From: an uncultured Clostridia bacterium
GTDB lineage: Bacteria; Bacillota; Clostridia; TANB77; CAG-508
DNA: 64,000 nucleotides
Reading direction: 5' to 3'
Assembly (NCBI GenBank): GCA_934155625.1
Contig: CAKPHD010000002.1
Span: forward strand, 1-64,000
Under the pieces are notes generated by a model. That model was not told where the DNA came from and ran no database searches. It saw only the letters and a program-made list of their open reading frames with translations. Shown here one piece after another: positions 24,782 through 36,250 of this stretch (positions within the stretch are counted from its first letter, which is position 1; each line of letters begins with the position of its first letter). The translations under genes were made by a program, and so were the position numbers.

Positions 24782-26152
24782 CTACTTTCCTAAACAAAAT
24801 TTTGAAAAAATTTCATTTATTATATCTTCAGTTACAACTTCACCTGTAATCTCTCCTAAATCTTCTAAAACATTTTTTATATAAATTGTTATAATGTCGA
24901 TTGGTAAATTCATTTCTAATGCTTCTTTTGATTTTTTTACATTGTCAAAAGATTTAGAAATTATATTTTTGTGACGAATATTTGTAATTAATATATCATT
25001 ATCTAAATTAATTTCGTTTAAATTAAACATATTTGAAATTTTTTCATATAATAAATCTATTCCTGTTTTATTTAATACTGATATTTTTATAATATTATCA
25101 GTTATATCTGTAAATCTACTATCATTTTCATTAATTTTTGCATTTAAATCTGATTTATTTAATAAAATAATAGATTTTTTATTTTTAATTAATTCAAGTA
25201 TTTCTAAGTCTTCATCTGTCAAATCCTTAGAGCTATCAAAGATTGCTATAATTAAATCAGCATCTTTTGCTTGTTTTATTGATTTCTCTACACCTATTTT
25301 TTCTACTTCATCAGAAGATTCTCTTATTCCTGCTGTATCTACTAGATTTAGCGGAATGCCGTTTATTGTAACAAATTCTTCTATTGTATCTCTTGTAGTC
25401 CCTGCAATATCTGTTACAATAGCCCTATCTTCTTTTAAAATAGCATTTAAAAGTGAAGACTTACCTGCATTTGGCTTTCCTATTATTGCTGTTTTTATTC
25501 CATCTTTTATTATTTTTCCATTATCAAATGATTTTTCTAATTTTTCTAGCTTATTTCCTACGCTTTCAAGCATTTGCTTTATTTCCTGTTCTTGTACTTC
25601 TGGTGTGTCATATTCTGGATAATCTATTGTTACTTCAATATTTACTAATACATCTAATATTTCTTGTTTTATCCCCTTAATCTCGCTTGATAAATACCCT
25701 TCTAGCTGTTTTATACCACTTTTTGCCTCTTTTTCTGATTTTGCATTTATTACATCTATAACTGATTCTGCTTGTGCTAAATCTATTCTTCCATTTAAAA
25801 ATGCTCTCTTGGTGAATTCGCCCGGTTCCGCTAGTTCTGCACCATTTTTTAAACACATTTCTAATATTTTTTTTACTACTATATTTCCTCCATGTGAATT
25901 AATTTCGCACATATTTTCTGTTGTATAGCTTCTAGGTGCTTTAAAATACGATACTAATACTTCATCTATTATTTCTTCATTTTCTACAATATGCCCATAT
26001 TTTATGGTGTATCCTTTTATGTCTTCAATTTTTTGTACTGTTTTCGGCTGGAATATTTTTCCTAATATTTCAAATGATTTTTCTCCACTCATTCTAATTA
26101 TACCTATTCCGCCAATCCCTGGCGCAGTAGATATAGAAGCTATTGTACTCAT
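24782..26152 (-). CDS. mnmE: tRNA uridine-5-carboxymethylaminomethyl modification GTPase MnmE/TrmE
   Basis: This 456-residue protein has an N-terminal formyl-THF-binding domain (APGIGGIGIIRMSGEKSFEI), the GTPase G1 motif GKPNAGKSSLLNA near residue 222, G3 DTAGIRE, G4 NKSD and the C-terminal FCLGK with the conserved cysteine. It is the partner of MnmG in U34 modification. A 26-bp purine-rich leader with AAGGAGG precedes ATG. A long terminator hairpin after jag separates it from the upstream genes. Confidence 0.96.
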   Translation of the reverse strand: MSTIASISTAPGIGGIGIIRMSGEKSFEILGKIFQPKTVQKIEDIKGYTIKYGHIVENEEIIDEVLVSYFKAPRSYTTENMCEINSHGGNIVVKKILEMCLKNGAELAEPGEFTKRAFLNGRIDLAQAESVIDVINAKSEKEAKSGIKQLEGYLSSEIKGIKQEILDVLVNIEVTIDYPEYDTPEVQEQEIKQMLESVGNKLEKLEKSFDNGKIIKDGIKTAIIGKPNAGKSSLLNAILKEDRAIVTDIAGTTRDTIEEFVTINGIPLNLVDTAGIRESSDEVEKIGVEKSIKQAKDADLIIAIFDSSKDLTDEDLEILELIKNKKSIILLNKSDLNAKINENDSRFTDITDNIIKISVLNKTGIDLLYEKISNMFNLNEINLDNDILITNIRHKNIISKSFDNVKKSKEALEMNLPIDIITIYIKNVLEDLGEITGEVVTEDIINEIFSKFCLGK

Positions 26153-26173
26153 TTTTTATTACCTCCTTATAAA

Positions 26174-26242
26174 CAAAAAAGTCAAAGTTAATTTAACCAA
26201 ATGCATTTATCTTCTGCATGATTAAAATCTGAACTTTGACTT
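26174..26242 (-). terminator. Intrinsic terminator after jag
   Basis: AAGTCAAAGTT (minus strand) pairs with AACTTTGACTT across a ~42-nt loop that itself can form a small hairpin (ATGCA/TGCAT). A run of T follows. Confidence 0.75.
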
Positions 26243-26252
26243 CCGATTTTTA

Positions 26253-26924
26253 TTATTTTTTTGAAATTACAATCCTTCTTTTTGGCTCTTGCCCTATACT
26301 TCTAGTTTCTACATTAGGATTTTCCTGTAGAAAACTATGAATAATTTTTCTTTCATATGCCTTCATTGGCTCTAATGTTATCATTTTTCCTGTTTTTTCT
26401 ACAATTTTTGCCTTTTTCCCAGCTAATTCTTGTAATGTTTTTACTCTTTTTTCTTTATATCCTTCAATGTCTAATCTAACAATTACTCTATTTTCTGACT
26501 TTTTATTAGCCATTACTTTTAATATACTTTCTAATGCATATAATGCCTCTCCCCTATATCCTATAAGGCTTCCAACATTATCTCCTTTTATTGTTACATA
26601 TAAACATTTTTCTTTAATTTCAATTTCATATTTTGTTCCATTATTAAGGTTTTTAACAAATTCTGCTAAGAACTTATCTAGTTTTGTTTTTGCATTTTCT
26701 AGCTCTTGTTCTGTTGTTTCAATCTCAAATTCTTCAGGCTTTTTAGCTTCTTTTTCTTTTAATTCTACTTTTACTACTTTAGGAGCTAATATATCAAAAA
26801 AACTTTTTTTGTTTTCCTCTATTACCTTGATATCAACCAATTCTTTTGGCAAACCAATCTCTTTAAGTCCCTTTTCTATTGCTTCTGATGTTGTTTTTCC
26901 TTCTGAAATTATACATTTTGCCAT
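26253..26924 (-). CDS. jag: RNA-binding protein Jag/KhpB
   Basis: This 223-residue protein has an N-terminal Jag_N domain (about 1-50, ISEGKTTSEAIEKGLKEIG), a KH domain (about 85-150, GDNVGSLIGYRGEALYALES) and a C-terminal R3H domain (about 160-220, PMKAYERKIIHSFLQ). KhpB binds many small RNAs and mRNAs together with KhpA and affects cell division and elongation. It follows yidC with a 1-bp gap, the standard arrangement. All three domains are intact. Confidence 0.93.
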   Translation of the reverse strand: MAKCIISEGKTTSEAIEKGLKEIGLPKELVDIKVIEENKKSFFDILAPKVVKVELKEKEAKKPEEFEIETTEQELENAKTKLDKFLAEFVKNLNNGTKYEIEIKEKCLYVTIKGDNVGSLIGYRGEALYALESILKVMANKKSENRVIVRLDIEGYKEKRVKTLQELAGKKAKIVEKTGKMITLEPMKAYERKIIHSFLQENPNVETRSIGQEPKRRIVISKK

Positions 26925-26925
26925 A

Positions 26926-27861
26926 TTAATTTTCCTCCTCGTCTTTTAAAAGCTTGTTTAAAATTAATTTTTCTGCAATCATTAATAAACTATTCATTAA
27001 CCAATATAATGCTAGTCCTAAAGGTGCTATAAGCGCTACGGCTAAGTACATTACAGGAAACATCATATTCATATTTTTATTCATTTGTTCCATTGGATCA
27101 AAGTCATCTTCTGGCTTTGTCAATGATTTTTCATCTTTATTTTCCTCTGTTTTTTCTTTTTTAGCCTTTTTGTTTGTATTGTTTACAACTCTTAGAGATA
27201 TTATTGATACAAGTACATATAAAATTGGAATTATATATGCTTTCCAATCAGAACTTCTTGTTGGTACTTGTGCTAAATTAAGACCTAAGAAATCCATATT
27301 TATATATAAAGAATCTAATTCTTCATCATTTATTTCTGATAAATCTGTTTTTTCTTGTTGTTCAGCATTTTCTTCAACAGTTTTATTTTTTAATTCTCTT
27401 ATATTTCCTAATTCTCTTATTATCTCTATTTCTGGATAAGCACTGTTTGTACTTAAATCATTTTCTTTTATTATTTTAGTATATTTTTCTGTTACTCCAC
27501 TATCAACCTTTTTCATATATGTAAGTGGTGAACGTACTAAATAAAATACTGCAAATAATAAAATAATTTGTATTATTGCACTAAAACATCCACTAAATGG
27601 ACTCATATTCTCAGATTTGTATAACTCTTGTGTTGCTTTATTCAACATTTCTGGGTTATTTTTATATTTGAATTGTATTTCTTTCATTTTTGATTGTATT
27701 TTTTGAGATTTTTTCATAGTCTTTTGCTGCTTTATCGATATAGGAATCATTAATACTTTTACTAATATAGAAAAAATAATGATTGCTAATCCATAATTTT
27801 TAACTATTCCATAAATGAAATTTAATACATATCCAAATAAATTGGCAAAAAATGCTAGCAT
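26926..27861 (-). CDS. yidC: Membrane protein insertase YidC/OxaA/SpoIIIJ
   Basis: This 311-residue protein has five predicted transmembrane segments, the conserved QQKTMKKSQKIQSKMKEIQ cytoplasmic region and a long acidic/basic loop between helices. It inserts membrane proteins alone or with Sec; one of the two Bacillus paralogues (SpoIIIJ) is required for sporulation. There is no obvious lipobox cysteine at the N-terminus, unlike Bacillus SpoIIIJ. It sits in rpmH-rnpA-yidD-yidC-jag order. Substrates likely include the many T4SS membrane proteins nearby (inference). Confidence 0.94.
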   Translation of the reverse strand: MLAFFANLFGYVLNFIYGIVKNYGLAIIIFSILVKVLMIPISIKQQKTMKKSQKIQSKMKEIQFKYKNNPEMLNKATQELYKSENMSPFSGCFSAIIQIILLFAVFYLVRSPLTYMKKVDSGVTEKYTKIIKENDLSTNSAYPEIEIIRELGNIRELKNKTVEENAEQQEKTDLSEINDEELDSLYINMDFLGLNLAQVPTRSSDWKAYIIPILYVLVSIISLRVVNNTNKKAKKEKTEENKDEKSLTKPEDDFDPMEQMNKNMNMMFPVMYLAVALIAPLGLALYWLMNSLLMIAEKLILNKLLKDEEEN

Positions 27862-27877
27862 ATACTACTGCCCCTTT

Positions 27878-28096
27878 CTATTTTAATGGGTCATATCCTC
27901 CTTTTGAAAAAGGATTACACTTTAATATCCTTATAGCTCCTAGCCAACACCCTTTTATTACTCCATATTTTATTATGGCTTGTTTGGTATATTCTGAGCA
28001 TGTAGGATAGTATTTGCACTTTATATTTCTATTATCTAAAAATTTGGATATATTTTTTTGATACCACTCAATTAAATATATACATATTTTTTTCAT
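27878..28096 (-). CDS. yidD: Membrane protein insertion efficiency factor YidD
   Basis: This 72-residue protein has the family pattern YPTCSEYTKQAIIKYG, an N-terminal amphipathic region and the C-terminal CNPFSKGGYDPLK. YidD is a small membrane-associated protein that helps YidC-dependent insertion. It overlaps rnpA by 4 bp and lies 16 bp before yidC. Typical length and context. Confidence 0.93.
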   Translation of the reverse strand: MKKICIYLIEWYQKNISKFLDNRNIKCKYYPTCSEYTKQAIIKYGVIKGCWLGAIRILKCNPFSKGGYDPLK

Positions 28097-28449
28097 ATTT
28101 CATCTTCTTTTTTTAAAATTTCTGCTTTTAAAAATATTTTTTTTATGTCTTCATTTACTTCAGAAAATTTTAAGTTTTCTATAGGAAATTTTTTATTCAT
28201 TAATATTACAATATTGTTTCCTTCTATTATACTGCTTTCTAGCTTTGAATAGCTTTCTCTTATTAGTCTTTTTGCTTTGTTTCTTTGGAAAGCTTTTCCA
28301 TTTTTTGTTCCTATTGCAATTCCTAAATAATTCCTTTTTTTATTATTTTTTAAGATAAATATTTCTATTTCTTTTCCTCTATAAAATTTTCCATTTGTTA
28401 AAACATTTTTAAATTCATAATTTTTTTTTAGTATTTCTGTTTTTTTCAT
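28093..28449 (-). CDS. rnpA: Ribonuclease P protein component
   Basis: This 118-residue basic protein has the RNR motif region AFQRNKAKRLIRESYSKLE and an N-terminal LKKNYEFKNVLTNGKFYRG. It is the protein subunit that helps the RNase P ribozyme mature tRNA 5' ends. It overlaps yidD and follows rpmH after a short gap with a hairpin. The rnpB RNA gene is not in this window. Confidence 0.94.
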   Translation of the reverse strand: MKKTEILKKNYEFKNVLTNGKFYRGKEIEIFILKNNKKRNYLGIAIGTKNGKAFQRNKAKRLIRESYSKLESSIIEGNNIVILMNKKFPIENLKFSEVNEDIKKIFLKAEILKKEDEI

Positions 28450-28490
28450 ATTTTACTCCATAATAAAGAGCATTCCTTATATAGAAATAA

Positions 28491-28510
28491 CTAAAGGCCT
28501 AGACCTTTAG
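28491..28510 (-). promoter_or_regulatory. Hairpin between rpmH and rnpA
   Basis: CTAAAGG and CCTTTAG form a 7-bp stem with a 6-nt loop. It has a short T-rich stretch after it, so it may attenuate rnpA relative to rpmH. Confidence 0.5.
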
Positions 28511-28518
28511 TTTGTTTA

Positions 28519-28653
28519 CTAAGCACAGATTTTTTTTCTTCCTTTTGCTCTTCTTGCTTTTAATATGTTTCTTCCTGCTCTTGTTGACATTCTTTTCATA
28601 AATCCATGTTCTTTATTTCTTTGTCTGTTTTTTGGTTGAAATGTTCTTTTCAT
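28519..28653 (-). CDS. rpmH: 50S ribosomal protein L34
   Basis: This 44-residue protein was found by reading the minus strand: [19 protein letters not shown] followed by the invariant [22 protein letters not shown]34 is a small, very basic large-subunit protein that stabilises 23S rRNA. It starts 8 nt after AGGAGGTG. It leads the rpmH-rnpA-yidD-yidC-jag operon and marks the left boundary of oriC. Typical length. Confidence 0.97.
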   Translation of the reverse strand: MKRTFQPKNRQRNKEHGFMKRMSTRAGRNILKARRAKGRKKICA

Positions 28654-28730
28654 TACTAATTGCACCTCCTAATTTTTTCTTATATATCAATTCCTTTGTG
28701 GAAATTTGTTACAAAATAACAAGTATATCG

Positions 28731-28760
28731 ATTATACATCATGTTTTCCACATTTGTCAA
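28731..28760 (-). promoter_or_regulatory. rpmH promoter
   Basis: On the minus strand TTGACA (28755-28760), 18 bp, TATAAT (28731-28736), both perfect consensus hexamers. A TGTGGAAAA segment resembling a weak DnaA box lies in the spacer. Confidence 0.8.
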
Positions 28761-28842
28761 TACTTTTTGAAAAATTTCAGTTATAGTGTAATAATTTTCA
28801 TTGATTTTGTTACATTTATCTATTTATTATAAAATTTAAGAA

Positions 28843-28980
28843 CTTAATAATATATTGTTTTGAAATACCGCGTAAGCGACCAAATGAGCGAAGCGAATGC
28901 GATATGGAACAATCTACATACAAGCCTCTTTAATATGCAGATTGCGACAACAAGGTATAAAAAAACAAAATATTATTAAG
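28843..28980 (+). repeat. Palindromic repeat element, family A copy 1 (in oriC)
   Basis: Terminal inverted repeats CTTAATAATAT..TTGTTTT / AAAACAAAATATTATTAAG enclose ~100 bp. Conserved internal parts are ATACCGCGTAAGCG, GAGC..GCGAATGCGAT, CAATCTACATA paired with AGATTGCG, and CAAGGTAT paired with ATACC. It lies between rpmH and the DnaA boxes. Confidence 0.85.
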
Positions 28981-29307
28981 TTTCTAAATCTATTAAAAAA
29001 AATCATGAATTTTATAAAATTTTTACTTATAATTTTTCATTTTTTGTAATATTTTTGTCATAAAAGTATAGTTTTCCACAATTTTTTCATTCTTATCCAC
29101 AGTTTTTTAAAAATTATCCACAAACATCTTGACTTATCATGTCATATTTTGATATTATACTGAACAAGAATTGATAGGGGATTTATTATATTACTTACTA
29201 AAAATATTTGTTCGTATAAAATTCACTATTTATTACACAATTATTACAAAGTTATCCACACCTGTGGAAAACTTTGTGGATAACTTTATTTGAAAGGATG
29301 TTTTAAA
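28981..29307 (+). other. oriC region upstream of dnaA with DnaA boxes
   Basis: Perfect DnaA boxes TTATCCACA occur at 29093-29101, 29114-29122 and 29252-29260, and TGTGGATAA at 29275-29283; weaker TTTTCCACA and TGTGGAAAA copies lie between them. The flanks are extremely AT-rich. Together with the boxes after dnaA this is a bipartite origin. Confidence 0.88.
29129..29158 (+). promoter_or_regulatory. dnaA promoter
   Basis: TTGACT (29129-29134), 18 bp, TATTAT (29153-29158), directly after two DnaA boxes, which suggests autoregulation by DnaA. Confidence 0.6.
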
Positions 29308-30663
29308 ATGCCAATGGACAAAGACGAACTATTAAACAAAGCAAAAAACTTACTAAAAGTTGAAATGACTGAAATTGCATTTGAAACTTGGTTTGGTCCT
29401 GTTGAAATGACTGAAATGACTGACACAAATATCGTCCTAAAAGCTAGTTCAAAATATGCTAGAGAAATGTTAGAAACTCGCTATGCAGATTTAATTCTAA
29501 ACACCTTCAAATTTATTACCAATAAAGATTGGACCGTTTCCGTTTTTTCAGACGAAGACAAAGAAGATGGAGAGAGTAATGGAGTTATAGTTTCAAATAA
29601 TCAGATTCTTCAAGATACTGAAATTGAAACTTCAAATAGAACACTTAATCCAAAATATACTTTCGAAACATTTGTAGTAGGAAGTAACAATCGTTTGGCA
29701 CATGCAGCAGCAATCGCAGTAGCTGATAAACCTGGAGAATCTTATAATCCATTATTTTTATATGGAGGAGTAGGTCTAGGTAAAACTCACTTAATGCATG
29801 CAATAGGAAATAGAATTTTACAAAATAATAGATATGCAAAAATCCTATATGTAACTTCAGAAAAATTTACAAACCAAATGATAAATGCAATCAAAGATAA
29901 TAAAAATGAGGTATTTAGAAATAAATATAGAACAATTGATGTTTTATTAATTGACGATATTCAGTTCATTGCTGGTAAAGAAAGAGTTCAAGAAGAATTC
30001 TTCCACACGTTTAACGCTTTATTTGAAGATAAAAAACAAATTATCATCTCAAGTGATAAACCACCTAGAGAAATCCAATTTCTAGAAGACAGACTAAAAT
30101 CAAGATTTGAATGGGGGCTATTAGCTGATATCTCATGCCCAGACTACGAAACTCGTTTAGCAATTCTTAGGAAAAAAGCTCAAGAAGAAAAAATTATAGT
30201 TGATGACATTATTTTATCGAATATTGCTAATAAAATTGATTCTAATATTAGAGAATTAGAAGGAGTATTTAACAAAATTATTGCCACAGCTTCACTTACA
30301 CACACACCAATTACAATTGAATTAGCAGAAAATACAATTAATGAGTTTAAAGCAGCAAATGAAAAAGTACTTTCAGCAGATTTTGTAAAAGAAACTGTAG
30401 CAAAATACTTTAATATTAACAAAGATGATTTATCTAGCAATAAAAGATCAAATGAGATTGCATTTCCAAGACAAATTGCAATGTATCTATGTAGAGAAGT
30501 AGCAAATATGTCTTATCCTAAGATAGGAGAGGATTTCGGCAATAGAGATCATTCTACAGTAATGCATGCTTGCAAGAAAATTGAAAAAGAAGTAAAAGAA
30601 AAAAATAACACAAAGCTAATTGTGGAAAGTGTGAAAAACATAATTATAAATGGTGAACAATAG
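29308..30663 (+). CDS. dnaA: Chromosomal replication initiator protein DnaA
   Basis: The start chosen is ATG 29308 (MPMDKDELLNKAKNLL), 9 nt after AAAGGA; the in-frame TTG at 29290 has no ribosome site. The 451-residue protein has domain I (about 1-80), a short variable linker, the AAA+ domain with Walker A GGVGLGKTHLMHAIG and Walker B VLLIDDIQFIAG, and the C-terminal DNA-binding signature NRDHSTVMHACKKI. DnaA-ATP assembles on the flanking boxes to open oriC. Length and motifs are normal. Confidence 0.97.
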   Translation: MPMDKDELLNKAKNLLKVEMTEIAFETWFGPVEMTEMTDTNIVLKASSKYAREMLETRYADLILNTFKFITNKDWTVSVFSDEDKEDGESNGVIVSNNQILQDTEIETSNRTLNPKYTFETFVVGSNNRLAHAAAIAVADKPGESYNPLFLYGGVGLGKTHLMHAIGNRILQNNRYAKILYVTSEKFTNQMINAIKDNKNEVFRNKYRTIDVLLIDDIQFIAGKERVQEEFFHTFNALFEDKKQIIISSDKPPREIQFLEDRLKSRFEWGLLADISCPDYETRLAILRKKAQEEKIIVDDIILSNIANKIDSNIRELEGVFNKIIATASLTHTPITIELAENTINEFKAANEKVLSADFVKETVAKYFNINKDDLSSNKRSNEIAFPRQIAMYLCREVANMSYPKIGEDFGNRDHSTVMHACKKIEKEVKEKNNTKLIVESVKNIIINGEQ

Positions 30664-31004
30664 AAAAATAAATAGTTTAGATACTGTTTTTGAAAATTTG
30701 TTCATGAGGACAATTGTTTGGTTACAAAAAAGTTATCTTTACTTACGGAACCAATACACGAGATATCCACAACCATCTGTTGAAAGTGTGTTGATAAACT
30801 GTTAATAACTAAGAAATCCACAATATAAAAAATTTACTGTGGACAAATTGGTAAATTATCCACTAAGTTATACACATTAAATTTTCTTAGGGATTAAATG
30901 TTTCCACATAGTTTTCCACATTATCCACAGTACCTAATACTATTACTACTAATAATATTTATATTTATATATAATAATTAATAAATAAAAAGGAGAGAAG
31001 CAAA
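30664..31004 (+). other. Second half of oriC: DnaA-box cluster between dnaA and dnaN
   Basis: Boxes include TATCCACA near 30774, TTATCCACT (30856-30864), TTATACACA (30868-30876) and a perfect TTATCCACA (30921-30929), plus several TGTGGA and TTTCCACA variants. No gene is present. A strong ribosome site AAAGGAGAG precedes dnaN. Confidence 0.85.
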
Positions 31005-32120
31005 ATGAAAATTGTTTGTTATAGGGACAATATCCTTAAAGCATTAAATTCCGTAGTAAAAGGTGTAGCTAGTAAAACAACAATGCCTATACTAGAAGGA
31101 ATACTTATTCAAACTAATGATAATGAAATAAAATTAACAACTTATGACTTAGAAATCGGTATAGAATATGTGATGGAATGTGAAGTAAAAGAACAAGGCA
31201 GTACAGTAGTAAATGCAATAATGTTTAGTGAAATAATAAGAAAACTACCAGATACAGAGATTTATATAACATTAAACGAAAATAATTTATTGGAAATTGA
31301 ATGTGAAGGAGCTTTATATAAATTAACAACTATGAATCCAGAAGAATTTCCAGAATTACCAAAAATAGAAGTAGAAAATTCAATTGATTTAGAACAAAAT
31401 ATGTTGAGAAATATGATAAGAAGAACAATATTTGCTGTTAGTAACGAAGAAAACAGACCAATATTCACAGGTTGTTTATTCGAAGTGGAAAACAATAAGT
31501 TAAATGTTGTTGCAGTTGACGGTTTTAGATTAGCATTAAGAAGTATTTATTTACAAACTAAAGTTAATGATTTTAAAGCAGTTATTCCAGGAAAGACATT
31601 AAGTGAAGTTAATAAAATTTTACAAGATTCTTTTGATCATATTAAAATCGGAATAGCTAAAAATCAAGCATTATTCGAAATGGAAAATTGTAAAATTGTT
31701 ACTCGTATATTAGATGGTGAATTTTTGAATTATAAATCAGTAATACCAAGCAATTGGGAAACAAGAATAAGAGTAAATAAGAGTAATTTACAAAATAGTT
31801 TTGAAAGAATTAGCTTAATATCAGCATCTTCTATAGAAAAAGAGAAAAAATATCCTGTAAGAGTTTCAATAGATATTGGAAAATTAACAATATCTTGTAC
31901 AAACCAGACAGGAGAGGCTAAAGAAGAATTATATGTTTCAACAGAAGGTAAGAATATAGAAGCAGGATTTAATCCAAAATATTTTCTTGATAGTTTAAAG
32001 GCAATAGATGATGAGGAGGTTTTTGTTGAATTTGGTACAAGTATTTCCCCATGTTTAGTAAAATCTGTGGAAAACAATGAATATGTTTATATGATTTTAC
32101 CAATTAGATTAAAAGAATAG
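31005..32120 (+). CDS. dnaN: DNA polymerase III subunit beta (sliding clamp)
   Basis: This 371-residue protein has three repeated clamp domains with typical segments KAVIPGKTLSEVNKIL, TTMPILEGILIQTNDNEI and the C-terminal MILPIRL. It encircles DNA and tethers polymerase III. It follows the DnaA-box cluster and ends in a strong terminator, so unlike in Bacillus it is separated from recF by ~500 bp of non-coding DNA. Confidence 0.97.
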   Translation: MKIVCYRDNILKALNSVVKGVASKTTMPILEGILIQTNDNEIKLTTYDLEIGIEYVMECEVKEQGSTVVNAIMFSEIIRKLPDTEIYITLNENNLLEIECEGALYKLTTMNPEEFPELPKIEVENSIDLEQNMLRNMIRRTIFAVSNEENRPIFTGCLFEVENNKLNVVAVDGFRLALRSIYLQTKVNDFKAVIPGKTLSEVNKILQDSFDHIKIGIAKNQALFEMENCKIVTRILDGEFLNYKSVIPSNWETRIRVNKSNLQNSFERISLISASSIEKEKKYPVRVSIDIGKLTISCTNQTGEAKEELYVSTEGKNIEAGFNPKYFLDSLKAIDDEEVFVEFGTSISPCLVKSVENNEYVYMILPIRLKE

Positions 32121-32122
32121 TC

Positions 32123-32156
32123 ATTGGGTCAGATATTGCTTCTGACCCAATTTATT
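32123..32156 (+). terminator. Intrinsic terminator after dnaN
   Basis: ATTGGGTCAGA pairs perfectly with TCTGACCCAAT (32123-32133 and 32141-32151), followed by TTATTAT. Confidence 0.85.
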
Positions 32157-32626
32157 ATCTATAAAAAAATAAACATAATACAATGGAAAAAAATAAAATA
32201 AAATATTATAAAATAAATAAAAATAAATTACAAAAAATAAATAAAATAGAATAAATTAGAATAAATTAGTAAAAAAAAGAATAAAAAAGTTTTATTATTT
32301 TAATAATAAAACTAATATTAGTTTACATGGGTTTACTTAATACTAAAAAAAGAATAAAAAATAATTCGTAAAATAATAAAAAATAAATAAATAATTAAAT
32401 AATTTTAATAATAAAAAAATAAATAAAAATTAATTTAAATAAAAATAAATAAATAAAAAATAATAAAAAAATCAAAAAAAATAAAAAATAACAAAAAATC
32501 GACGCACGAAAATCAAAAATAAGACGTTTTTATTTTTTAATAATATAATTTTATATTAAAAAAATTATTAAAAAATAACAGAAAATAATAAAAAATACAA
32601 AAAATTATACACAAATGGAGAATAAT
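32157..32626. other. A-rich low-complexity spacer between dnaN and recF
   Basis: This ~470-bp stretch is almost only A and T on the plus strand, with AATAAA-type runs. It holds one inverted repeat (AGTTTTATTATTTTAATAATAAAACT split around 32289-32314, arms about 12 bp) and a lone GC-containing island near 32500 (GACGCACG). No ORF or RNA gene was found. Confidence 0.7.
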
Positions 32627-33700
32627 ATGTGGATAAATAATATTAAATTAAATAATTTTAGGAATTATAATAAGAAAGAAATAAATTTACACGAAAATAT
32701 TAATGTTTTTTTTGGAGAAAATGCACAAGGAAAAACAAATATTATTGAAGCAATATTTTTGTGTAGTATAGGAAAATCTTTTAGAACAAAAAAAGAAAAA
32801 GAATTAATTAAATTTAATGAAGAAAGAACTTTAGTAGAAATTAATTATGAAAAAAGTGATAGAACAGGAAATATTAAAATAGAAATTGGTGAAAAAAAAC
32901 AAGTTTATTTAAACGGAATAAAAATAAAAAAATTAAGTGAATTATTAGGAAATATAAATGTAGTAATTTTTACACCTGATGATATTAATATTTTAAAAGG
33001 TGGACCAGAAAATAGAAGAAAATTTTTAGATATTATGATAAGTCAATTAAGACCTAATTATATGCATATATTATCATTATATAATAAAACATTAGATCAA
33101 AGAAATAATTATTTAAAACAAATAAAAACAGAAAAAAAAGATGAAAATTTATTAGATATTTGGGATGAAAAATTAATTGATTATGGTGTTAAAATATATG
33201 AATATAGAAAAGAATTTTTAGAAAAAATAATAAATAAAATAAAAAATATTCATAAAGGCATAACAGATGGAAAAGAAGAAATAGAAATTGAATATATTTC
33301 TGATGCTATGACTAGACAAAATTTTATAAATGAGTTAAAATCAAGAAGAAAATTAGATATAATAAAAGGACATACAACAAAGGGAATTCATAGAGATGAT
33401 TTTATTATATATATAAATAAGAAGGAAGTTGGTCATTTTGGATCACAAGGACAAAATAGAACAGCAATGTTATCACTAAAACTTTCAGAATTGCAAGTTA
33501 TATATGATGATATTGGAGAATATCCAATATTATTATTAGATGATTTTATGTCTGAATTAGATTCAAAAAGAAGAGAAAGCTTTTTAAACAATATAAAAGA
33601 TATTCAAGTTATAATAACATGTACTGAAAAATTAAGACTTGAAAATTTGAAATATTTTTCGTATAATGTTATAGACGGAGATATAATAGAAAAAAATTAA
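32627..33700 (+). CDS. recF: DNA replication and repair protein RecF
   Basis: The start chosen is ATG 32627 (MWINNIKLNNFRNYN), 6 nt after GGAG; the ATG at 32615 overlaps that site. The 357-residue SMC-like ABC ATPase has Walker A FGENAQGKTNIIEAI, the signature region HFGSQGQNRTAMLSLKLSE and Walker B PILLLDDFMSELD. RecF loads RecA at gaps with RecO and RecR. It is 52 bp before gyrB and likely co-transcribed with it. The Lys/Asn-rich composition reflects genome AT bias. Confidence 0.95.
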   Translation: MWINNIKLNNFRNYNKKEINLHENINVFFGENAQGKTNIIEAIFLCSIGKSFRTKKEKELIKFNEERTLVEINYEKSDRTGNIKIEIGEKKQVYLNGIKIKKLSELLGNINVVIFTPDDINILKGGPENRRKFLDIMISQLRPNYMHILSLYNKTLDQRNNYLKQIKTEKKDENLLDIWDEKLIDYGVKIYEYRKEFLEKIINKIKNIHKGITDGKEEIEIEYISDAMTRQNFINELKSRRKLDIIKGHTTKGIHRDDFIIYINKKEVGHFGSQGQNRTAMLSLKLSELQVIYDDIGEYPILLLDDFMSELDSKRRESFLNNIKDIQVIITCTEKLRLENLKYFSYNVIDGDIIEKN

Positions 33701-33752
33701 GTACATTTTGAAAATTTTTCCAATAGTGTGCTATTGAAAGGAAGGAAAATAA

Positions 33753-35684
<1,932 letters not shown>

Positions 35685-35691
35685 AAATTAG

Positions 35692-35729
35692 ACTGTTAAT
35701 AGAAAAAAACTTCTATTGACAGTTTTTTC
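35692..35729 (+). terminator. Intrinsic terminator after gyrB
   Basis: ACTGTTAATAGAA pairs with TTCTATTGACAGT, followed by TTTTTC. A second hairpin (ATAGGATTCCAC/GTGGAATCCTAT, 35737-35765) follows immediately without a T run. Confidence 0.8.
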
Positions 35730-35770
35730 AAATTTAATAGGATTCCACTAATTGTGGAATCCTATTATCT

Positions 35771-36250
35771 ATAAAGCCAATATCAATCTTCACTCAGACT
35801 AATATATATAGTAGTTTAATCTAATGTATATCGCTATACAAATAAACTATATACCACATATATTAATCAGTTGCTCGACTACAAATGCACTAGTAGAAAC
35901 TATATTCATCCTCAAGGGACTAATAATAACCCCATATAATACAAGAATAATCTTATTTCAAATATATTACATATAATTTAACCATATAAAAATATAAAAA
36001 TAATCCTTGAAAATTTAAATAAAATATAGCTTGCATACACATAATATATTCTTATCGCCGACATATATTAATCCATAAAAATGAACTAATATACATCTTT
36101 GCTCGAATATTAATAAACTAATTTTTAATCTAATAATACTCTTCAATCAACTGATATTAACCTTATACACATATTATGTGCAAAAATTTTTTTTATATTC
36201 AAAAAAATAAAAATTTTTTTTAATTATATTTCAATGTTAAATTTATAGAA
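35771..36250. other. Unexplained 480-bp non-coding stretch
   Basis: No ORF of note exists on either strand. The sequence is less A-biased than its surroundings and repeats loose motifs such as TATATTAATC, CTAATATA and TGCTCGA. It may be decayed mobile or regulatory DNA; nothing is recognised. Confidence 0.4.

Noticed and set aside
29290..29307. TTG 29290 as dnaA start
   Set aside because: It precedes the AAAGGA ribosome site, which is properly spaced for ATG 29308.
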